NCBI GenBank assembly: GCA_037833965.1
Contig: AP031355.1
Coordinates: 21,601,501-21,665,500, forward strand
Direction of reading: 5' to 3'
DNA from: Marchantia polymorpha subsp. ruderalis
Lineage: Eukaryota; Streptophyta; Marchantiopsida; Marchantiales; Marchantiaceae
DNA length: 64,000 nucleotides
A model generated the notes under the pieces. It made no database searches. It was given only the letters and a program-made list of their open reading frames with translations, and had not been told where the DNA came from. The position numbers were made by a program, and so were the translations under genes. Below, piece after piece: positions 55,270 to 64,000 of the stretch (positions within the stretch are counted from its first letter, which is position 1; every line of letters starts with the position of its first letter).

Positions 55270-58200
55270 CTACGACGTGTCTCCGGAGCGTAAGCTCTGA
55301 AGCAAATGTATATATCCTTTCTGCTCCGGGGTAATGTACCTGAAAGAAGCCGGCAGCATGTAAATATACAATCAACTTCATTCGGGTCGAATGCAAATGT
55401 CACCCTCATTTTTCGTCAGCAAGGGCCAATGGACCTCCATCAAAAGATCTTCTTCATGTCCTGTTAAATAAGCACTTCCTGCCATCTCAAAAACAAACGA
55501 AGAGAATTGCATCGGATAGTTCATCTCCGCATCTTCGTTTACGACCAGATGAGAATGAAGGAGACAGGACCTACCCATGTCTGATGAAAAAATCGATGAT
55601 GACGAGAGCACAGTTCGGCTTATATTCTTCCGTGTCTCTGATAACGTTCACCACTTCAGAGACGGGTACTCTCATGAAACTTTGCACTTCACCATCTGTC
55701 GAATCAAAGCACGAAGTTTCTTCTAAGAAATCTCCTCGAAGGCAATAAACCAATACACATGATCGAGGCCACACATGTCATAAACAGCAGCGGTTCTTCT
55801 TGAAGGAAAACAAATCAGATATGAACGAGATCACAAAAGGAAACGCAACGTCCACAACATCATTGACATACAATAGTTCAGGACGTGTTTCAAAGTTTAC
55901 AAATCCCAATCAGCGCCTAAACTTCGAAAAACCTCGCAGAATGACAGAAACAATCTCCGGAATATACTACAGAGAGAGCGGTCAGAACCCTTGTTGTATG
56001 GTTGAAAATCCAGGGGTAGTTCAAGGTCATAGCAAAAGAGAAGATCTCTGCTATAGCAATCTCCGTAGATCTCATCGTAGCTGACAGCTCCTACAGCCAC
56101 GGCTCTGAAAAATATTACGGGAAAAAAACGGAATCACTTGATTTGCAATGACTTCTCTGCAACATACTCAAACATGAGCGGCGCATGTTCATCAGTCTAA
56201 AAGAATGGAATGGAGAATTATGGAAACATCAGTCCTTACTTCGCAGCCAGATCACGAGGTATGCCAGCTTCTTCGTCGCATTCCTTGATGACGTTCTCTT
56301 TACAGCTGATTCCTTCAGGCTGCAAGCAAAGTCAAGATAGTCCAGTTAACCTCCCATCAGGTTTCAGGGCTTCCTACAACCAAGAAAGTCCCCCATGTTT
56401 CCTGCAGGCATGCTAGGAAATAAAACAATTTGTAACAAACTTGATCCGACTTATATTAGTGGAGGCCAACCTGCCCACCTGCAACAATGTGGTCCAACCT
56501 TCCGGGGTAAGTAGATTTGGTGTCACTTCTTCTTGCAACCCACAAGTGCTTTTCTCCATCTATGTTGACGTAGCCATTCATGTGAACTCCGAAGGACTGC
56601 ATAACGATGGAACCAGACAAATCCAAGTTAATCTGTTTCTCTTCTCGGGTTACCAAAGCGGGTTTTTTAGTGGAATACCACATACATTGGAGCTACTGTT
56701 GTGTGGAAAAAAGTCTACAAGACAATGCTAATGAACCAAGAACTTCAAATCCTTCGCGGCACCGGCAAAATTCCAAACTAGACTGGAGTTCCATTTCCAG
56801 TTTGGAGATACAGGCAGAACATAAATTCCATTGGAAGGACCTGTAAGAACGTCGATAGGCGGAGCCTCTGGTTTAGAGCAAAGGCTGGTTTAGACTATGA
56901 AACTGAAATAATAAAATTTGTGAAAGAGACCCCGAACAAATCTTGGAACAAGAGTTACGATAAAGCCATGAGGTGTAGTTCTTACTCTGATCCCGAAGTG
57001 CTTGGCTGCTGCTCTTTCCATCAAGAAGAAAGGTGGCTCTCCATAATTTTGAACTACTGGATACAGCTGTATACACGCAAAGTCATTAGCTTGGTAAGAT
57101 CGTCGGGAGCCATTTTGGACCAATTCTTTCTAACAAGGTGGCTATCGTGAGAACATGACCTAGAACAGATTATCAGTGTAGAATATGCTAGTATCAGATG
57201 CGCTAAGAAAGATTGCAATACAGCCAAAACCATTTCCACTCACCTCGTTACGCCAACCTGTGATTAAGCCTTCGCCTTTCAGAGTTTCCAAAACTCCGGC
57301 TACTGCTTTAGTGCGCTTTTCAGGGGACGACAGGCTTGGGTCGAGGGTCACATAACTCAACTTGGAGCTTCCGCTGGCGATTCGGCTGACATCCTCATCT
57401 CCTTCAATTGAAAACACATCCGAAAATCGTTTGAGATGTTGAGCCAAACTGCGAAGACAGACATGTCAGCTTGTGGAGCGAGCAAAGTGGCTTGCAGAGA
57501 TATGTGACGTTGAGTAAAAGGTATAGAAGAAAGTTCGTAGACACACTTCAAAAACTTACAGAAAGAGTCAATCCATGGTACATACCGATGGTGTATGTAG
57601 CCAAGTGTATAATTGTCAATCTTGAAAGGTAGAAACTCTGTACTCCTTGCCTGTAGCAAAAGCACAAGGTGATAGTTTAGGGCACCGATGCTCCAAGCTC
57701 ACCAGCTGGCCTTATTAAGAGTATTTAGAAACTGGACCCATTTTGTGTCCAATCCCCGGGAAAGCACCTCATTCAATTAGACTAGATACTTTCCTTCGCC
57801 CCATAAGAATTACTGCTCATTGCACGATGCTTTCCATTTCCAGGCATGTCAAAGCAGACGGGCAGGACAATTCACAATCAGGGTGTGAAGGGTGAAAATG
57901 GAAGATTGGTGACATGCAATTTTAGTTCCAATCTTCTTCGGGTTTAAACCTTGAACTTAAGCGTAATTATCAAATCATGAATAGTTCAAATGAGCTGAAA
58001 GTAACCTACGATCCACACATCAACCTATGATCCACTCCATTTGAAAGGACTGGAATTGCTATGAAAGCGGTGAATGGAAAAAAAAATGAATGAAAATCGT
58101 CCACACAAAAAAGTGGATGAAATGACAGAACTCTGACTGCTCTAGTTGGATCAAATTCTCCATCCTCGCGTGTTTCATAAAGCTCTATAAAAAACGTCGA

Positions 58201-58612
58201 TTCCCATCACTTAAAAAAACAAAAAATCCCAAGAAAGGCAAAATTCAGAAATCGTGGATGACGAGAAATATCATACTCTGCCACCATTACAAGCAGCCAC
58301 ACGGTCTGCAAAGCCCTGCAATTCTGAACCGTAAAGCACCGGTTTCTCCTCCATCACACCTCCATTTTCCATACACAAGGCGCTTCTGATCGACATCCGG
58401 CTGCTGCGGCAGCTGCTCCGGGCGCCCTTCCAACACATACCCAAATCATGCGCACTGCTTCCGTTCCCCAAACAAACTCTCTCCCCCGCACCATCGCCTA
58501 ACATCGTCGGCCGTCCGGACCAATCGACCACAGACATTCCTCTGCGTCGACTCAAGAATTCCAGCGTCCGGCCGCCTCGGCACGACACCCACTCGGCTCC
58601 GCCCCTCATCAT
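55270..58612 (-). CDS. Plastid Nudix hydrolase, NUDT20/24 type
   Basis: Nine exons keep frame: 58612-58277, 57650-57586, 57448-57244, 57066-56986, 56596-56471, 56319-56240, 56104-55989, 55695-55575 and 55339-55270 (1200 nt, 399 aa). Exon 1 is transit-peptide-like (Ser/Arg/Gly-rich). The DUF4743 part reads ARSTEFLPFKIDNYTLGYIHH, LAQHLKRFSDVF, MERAAAKHFGIR. The Nudix fold reads SFGVHMNGYVNIDGEK, LDHIVAGGQPEG, and the core box KECDEEAGI. The first Glu of the canonical Nudix box is Ile here, as I recall for the plant family. The end is DFFIRHGYITPEQKGY…SGDTS. Relatives (YJR142W, AtNUDT20/24) hydrolyse damaged thiamin diphosphate analogues, which would place it in metabolite repair. The first intron (about 630 bp, 57651-58276) holds nothing recognised. 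Confidence 0.9.
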
Positions 58613-61225
58613 CGTCCCGACGGTGCAATCGGTTCGAATCGCTATTGCAATCGCAGCAGTGGCATATCACGTGAGCATTACACAGAGCTGGGCACGAGTG
58701 GGGAGATCCAGAATCGAGATCAGACTCCGAAATCCTGATCGAAGCCCGAATTCCGGTCGACCTTTGTCACTCTTCCGATAGACTCGGAATGTTGGCTCTC
58801 CCTCTGTGCATCTACCCGCTGACTGCTGACTGGGCTCCACGTAATCAGTGATTATGTGGAGCTGATTAGATCCTTGAGTGTAGCAAGTGGGCAAGTTTTG
58901 TCGGTGGCTTTGCCTCTCAGTATCACAGAAAGTTGAGCGAAATCATTTTCGATAATTCGATAAAAACATCCTTAAATGAAATATGTAACAGGTTCTTCAA
59001 TTTGTACAAACTATAACAAAGGGATGAGTCTATAGAATGCTGCAAAGTTTATTCACTTCATGCTTACATATCAACCCTATTTTCAAACCAAATGTAACTC
59101 AAGTTGAAACCAAGACCGGGTAGAGGTTTGAATGAAGTATTTACAAGCAGTAATCGAAGATCATATCTTTTTCCTATATTACACAACTCAACACACAAGC
59201 CCATATTTCTGAACATGGTAGCCTTCAGCATAGAATATTAGGAGCGGAAAAATTTAGTGCGAGACGCAAGAGATTTATACGTCTTGAAATAAAGATTCAT
59301 GGGGATGAGTTAGGAGTTTAGACGAAAATGGATATCCAGCATCTGCAGCGAGTCTTGCCCAGTTGGAAGCAGTCATGAAGATTAGAAGTGCATGAAGATT
59401 TCCCCCACAAGAGTCTCTTGGAGTCCGAAGACAACAACCACATGATCTTGAGCGGATAGAATATGACAACTTTGCCTAGTTTATGTCAATCACCTGTGAT
59501 CAGAAAATTCCATGGCAATTTCTACCTACTATGCCCCTGCATGATTTAAAACTTGCCTTCAGTAAACTTCGAGGAACTGCCTTGCACTAGCTTGAGACAA
59601 TTTCAAGATTATTTGTTCCTCATAGTCACGTTCTCTGCAAAGTTTCTGTAAACATCTTACAAGTGGAGGATATCGTATTCAAGTAAGTACTTAAGAAATT
59701 CACTCTTGTCATGGCCAAGCCCATTAAAACTAATGGTTGCTATCTGATTTGGATCAGATCCTTTCAAGGTAGCGAAAAGCTTTTTTTGTTTAAGCCAGAC
59801 CATTCAAGTTTGGAAGATTTGCATCTCTGATAGGTCAAGCTCATTCACTTTTATATGTTTGTAGCCCAATCTAGTATTGTTAACCATTTCTCCTCTATTA
59901 CAGTCAAGTTATTTGTAGTTGTAATCCCATTCGAATACTTTTGGCTTATCGCCAGGCTTAGTGCTGTTGGGCTTAGACTAAGACCACTAGTCAAAAAATT
60001 TTGTAATCACTTTTCACTGCAAAGGTGTATATATATGTATATGTTGTATGAGAAGGGGATGTTTGCGTGGTGCTAGTGCACTTGTCTAAAGTGAGCCATT
60101 ATTATCTGAATGTAATTATGATAGAAAATAGATTAAATATAATTTTTCACACTACTGGAATGGTCTACAAGATTTGAAAGAGTGAATGGGCTGGACCCAT
60201 CATGATATTTTCTTTTTTTGCACTTAAAAGGATATGGGTAGTAAAAAAACAAGCACGATTTGAAAATGCTTGGTGAACATAGAGATATTCTACTCGTAAA
60301 TGAATGAGTTTCGACAAAGAAATAGAGTAAATGATTTCATGAAATGAAAACATACCTTCCATACTAGAAGGAGATGGACTTGACGAAGTGAGACCCTCAT
60401 TGCCTGAATGGACTTGGCTCAATTCCCAATGTAAGTTTGCGAGGTACAGATACAAAGAGAGTGTGGGCTTAGCCCAACGAAGACACAGGTATGTCACTTT
60501 GGGTTGGCGGAACTTAGAGATGATATTATATTTTACTCGTAAGTACTCTACCTAAATCATGAGAGCACCGCGTAGTTGAGGTGAAAGGGCTTGGAACTCA
60601 AGAACGCTAGCTTCTGAACGAGTCGATAGAAAATGCTAGCAATAAGCGAGAGTGGAAATGAGCTTGGCCCACAAAGTGAGACAGTGAGAGATACGTGGCA
60701 TTGAATGGGCTTGTACAAGCGAAGAAGCGTACTCTGCTTAGATTTGACGATTGGAAAAATTGGATGTGTTGTTCAAAGAAATAAACCTCCAATCCAATGC
60801 GCTTGGACAATCGTCCAAACTCTTGATCGATTTTGGACGAACGAAGATAGCAGCTTTCTCCCTCTACCCGCAGCAGCCGAGGGATAGAGGGAGAAAGCTG
60901 ATAATCTCCCTCTATCCCTCGGCTGCGGGATTAGCCGATCTAACATGGTGAAATGTCTGCAATAAATTTCTATCTGCTCTGCTCTCTGGAGATCTCCCTG
61001 TGCTCTCAAGTCCGGTACTATGTAAGAAGGGTATAAACTGAGAATGCAGAAATCACGTTTACATATTAGAAGCCACCCAACAGGAAAGAAAAACGCAGAT
61101 ATTTATATATTACTCTGAAGCCAAGTATCAATACACTGAAATGTTTGTGCCTAATCTGTGGTCTATGAAGTGATTTAGATGTTCCCTCTTGTCTCGAGTT
61201 GTGTTTCGACAGCAAGAGATACGGA
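58613..61225. other. Intergenic region, no gene seen
   Basis: Long AT-rich stretch. It holds the Nudix promoter at its left end and an overlapping pair of perfect hairpins at 60851-60925. No frame with recognisable content. Confidence 0.5.
60851..60925. repeat. Two overlapping perfect inverted repeats
   Basis: Stem 1: 60851-60866 with 60885-60900 (16 bp). Stem 2: 60874-60894 with 60905-60925 (21 bp). The middle strand GAGGGATAGAGGGAGA takes part in both, giving a forward-reverse-forward pattern of one purine/pyrimidine-rich sequence. Confidence 0.96.
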
Positions 61226-63848
61226 TTAGTATATATCGTCCGAACTGCTCAGAAAATCTAGAATCGGGTTGAAGATGTCTTGAGTGCGATTGACGCTGTA
61301 CGTAAGATCGTAGTGAGCGTAATTAGGAAGAGAGAGCGAGGTCGGATGGCCTTTGAGAAGCGACAGGAAGAGGCGCACGCCGGCTGCCGGCGCACACGCA
61401 TCCCGCTCGCCGAGCACCACGAACACAGGAAGAGTTGCAGGAATGTCGCCTGGATTGTACGCTGGAGGAAACGGTCTTCCGTCGTAAGCCATCGCGTTGC
61501 GCCACTCAACTCCGTAATCGTAGTGCTGCCATGTGTTGGACCTCACTCCTGCGACAACAACCGAAAATGTTACCTTCTGTTCACGAAATTGAATAATAAT
61601 ACCAATAAAACCCGATGTTACGATGGTTGCAGCTTTTACCCTGTTGATAATGGAGGAGATTCTTGAATGACGTTGTTCCATCCCACCCATTATCGAATCT
61701 GATGACGGTGGCTCCCAGACAGCAGTTGGGTCCTGCAATAAGAGATTGTGATGACAAATGGTGCCGCAGTCAATCACGAAATACTCCAAACGGTACGCCA
61801 ATTTGAATCAGTTCGGTGTCATGCGGTCTTACCAGAAATCGTATCCAAGACGACGGCCATCGGACCTTGACCGTATATCGTGCTCACGGGAAACTCTCTG
61901 CACGAGAAAGCCCAGTAATATATTATGTACAAGTGATCATGGATGATGTCGAAGAGGTGATCTTGTAGTTGCTGCAAACACATTGTCCATCCATGGCTGC
62001 ATGGATAGAATCGAGAACGGGTGAATGGAGCATTTTGCACGTAGTGTTGGTGAATCTGAAATGTTGGCAAGATGAAATGAAATGGGCATACGCTGAATAA
62101 TTGAATGCTCCGTGCTGAAATCCTTCGAGGAAGTATGTCTGCATTCAAGCAAACAACGTAATATTGCAACCTGTAAGTTGAGAACGCCATTCATTTGCTC
62201 TGCATCCCTTGGTTCCAATCTCGTTCATTCATCGTCCATCGTCCCACTGATGTAACTTTGATTTGGCTAGTTCTCTTATGTGCCCTCGAACTGTCTGCTT
62301 CTCTTCTCAAGATTATTAGAGACTCACCTGATCAATCCCGTTGCCGAAAAGGTAAGCCCATGCATCGAGAACCAACGAGTTCGTGTTGCCTCGATATACC
62401 GTGGGCCCCAACAAAGTAAGAGACCTCAACATCTGCGATACTGTCGATCTGGTTGCTGCAGCCGCTCCGACTGTCGCACTCTGCATCGCGTCACGTACAA
62501 AGGCTTTTCAGTACCAGCTCTGACACAATTCGAAGGCCATGCAATCTAGAATTGCAGGGGGATACGAAGTGCGAATGGCCACCCTTGATTCCATCTTCAG
62601 CAAAGAAGTGTTTGGTCATTAACGATTGCTCTTTCTGTCCATCACCTCAGAAACGCCGATGTAGTGCACTTTCGACTCAGTCTCGCTGTTGATCAAGTTC
62701 AGAGCGGCTGGAAGATCGTACTCAGCTCTATCATCCCATGTCCAGTTCCAGTACTCCTGTACAAGTGCATGTCAGTCCTTCGGACCTGATCAGATGGAAA
62801 TCGATAATGCTGGTGCTGCCTTACATCTGTACACGAGGTCGATCAAGCATTCAAACTCAGTGAAGCGAAAATTACTCACGGGCTGATTGGGCTGGAACGT
62901 GACGTGCTGGTGGCCCCAGATGGTGGCACGGTGGTGTCCGACCCAAACATCGTACCCAGCATCGACCATCATCAGAGGTAAGAAGCGATCCCCAGGAGAG
63001 TGATTTGGCGTGAACCAGCTGTCACCATTCAGAAACTCCGGATGCATGAGCAGCACAGGGACTCCTCTTCGCGGCTTCTGCTGCTGCCCTGCTGCTGTGC
63101 TGGGATTGTCCACAGGTTCATCAGGAACGAATCCATGCTGGGCTTCAGGAGGAGAAATCACGCCTCCGGGCTCCTGAAATGGTACCGGGATCTGTTCCCG
63201 CGGACCACTTTCATAACTCCATGGGGTCGGTGAATTTGCAGGACTGATGTCGAAAGCTTCAGTGGTGAAACCCGATGGGGAGATATCTGAGGGCAGAGGA
63301 GACAGATAGCTAGCTGCTGGTGCATATGATGGGGGCCAAGCAGTCGGCCACTCACCTCTGGACTCCGGTGCTCCTTTGGCCGATGGTATTGTGGCAGGAG
63401 GTGATGGAAATGGTGAAACGTCTAATGTTGCAGAAATCGACGGGGGAAACCTCGAACGGGGACCTAACGAAGCAGGAGCATCAACTGAGACTGCACTCGG
63501 GATTAGATCTCGAGAGGCTGTTTGATTTGTTGGTAAATGTCCTGGACTCGATGGTTTTGGTTCTCGAGGTGAGGTGAGGTTGTTGCCTTGGCAGCCCTTA
63601 GAATCGCCAACAGTACATCTTTCGAATGGCTGTTCAGCGGTGTCTGTTGAAGAAACTTGTCTAGGCTCACGGATGCTGATCTCCATGGGGGAAGTTCTAG
63701 AAGTCCCCTGAAAAGGAATGTCCCCTTCGGTGTCTGGTGGTGGAGTAACCTCCATGGGTAAATTCGTGATCGTGTTGACGGTCCTCGTGGTAACGTACCA
63801 TGTGCTGATGCGATGTAGTACCAACTTGAAGCCATCATCTGTTGTCAC
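61226..63848 (-). CDS. Acid lipase/TAG lipase-like alpha/beta hydrolase with Pro-rich insert (5' end outside window)
   Basis: Well-supported exons: 63848-62880 (323 codons, phase 0), 62756-62655, about 62503-62328, 61971-61931, 61897-61833, 61732-61640 and 61548-61226. Family marks: VTTDDGFKLVLHRIS, PVLLMHPEFLNGDSWF, DAGYDVWVGHHRATIWGHQHV, EYWNWTWDDRAEYDLPAAL…VHYIG, PNCCLG…TSFKNLLHY, WQHYDYG, catalytic Asp in VLGERDACAP and His in NYAHYDLTY. These match Lipase_1-type plant lipases. Two oddities: the first exon carries roughly 220 Pro/Ser/Thr-rich residues between HRIS and PVLLMHP that normal members lack, and the GHSxG nucleophile exon could not be resolved (only GGCCATTCGCAC, GHSH, near 62590). 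The gene may be mutated there or use an exon I missed. Upstream exons lie beyond 63900. Confidence 0.75.
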
Positions 63849-64000
63849 CTGCATTTTATACATACAAACCACAGCACTGTCCTTGACATATCCATGATAT
63901 GCAAACGTCGAAGATCGAATAGTGGAACTACCTATAGAAACTGGATTTCCAACATGGACTCCTGCATCTCTTAACCAAAGTGACAGCCATCAACCCGGGC

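Noticed and set aside
58600..58650. GGTTCGAATCGC, a tRNA B-box-like sequence
   Set aside because: No A box, no acceptor-stem pairing and it lies beside the first exon of the Nudix gene.

Overview
This window looks like nuclear DNA of a land plant. It carries secreted class III peroxidases with the plant eight-cysteine pattern, a DRP5A-type dynamin, a SICKLE-like proline-rich protein, a plant Nudix-20/24-type hydrolase, a mitochondrial-type dihydrofolate synthetase with ten exons, and Ty1/copia and Ty3/gypsy retrotransposons whose primer-binding sites match plant tRNAs. The two large GC-rich ORFs around 3-8 kb resemble, from memory only, protein families that are common in complex thalloid liverworts (Marchantia/Riccia). 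A liverwort is my best guess but is not proven by the sequence.

Layout. 1-3.0 kb: Ty3/gypsy element on the minus strand, with an intact reverse transcriptase/RNase H frame running off the window edge, a PBS and one LTR. 3.0-10.8 kb: a GC-rich block with three minus-strand ORFs (412, 619 and 406 aa; two are paralogues, the third is coiled-coil). It is full of short perfect palindromes and is followed by a degenerate tandem repeat of about 1.2 kb. 10.8-31.2 kb: a duplicated class III peroxidase region. It has two intact four-exon genes in divergent orientation (18.6-20.1 kb minus, 27.1-28.7 kb plus), a roughly 3.2-kb direct duplication carrying decayed peroxidase pieces (10.8-14.0 and 23.2-26.4 kb), a truncated fourth copy (30.6-31.1 kb) and other repeats. 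32.5-38.4 kb: a decayed copia element inserted into an ankyrin-like gene relic. 39.2-40.2 kb: an unrecognised coding fragment and ribosomal protein eL24. 40.9-42.0 kb: another peroxidase 3' end. 43.5-46.1 kb: an intronless DRP5A-like dynamin. 48.7-63.9 kb: single-copy genes: SICKLE-like (plus), then on the minus strand dihydrofolate synthetase, a Nudix hydrolase and an acid-lipase-like gene that continues past the right edge.

The most unusual property is an excess of perfect inverted repeats of two kinds. The first is a GC-rich family confined to about 6.4-10.5 kb (seven copies of CCTGTGCACAGG and many CGCC-GNA-GGCG mini-hairpins); it has expanded inside an ORF without breaking the frame. The second is a set of isolated perfect hairpins (11-25 bp stems) scattered over the rest. 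In two cases the forward-reverse-forward arrangement looks like template-switch mutation, and one of these (31.07-31.14 kb) can be compared with intact paralogues in the same window. Exon limits given below were worked out by hand from reading frame, GT/AG sites and family knowledge; no search was run.
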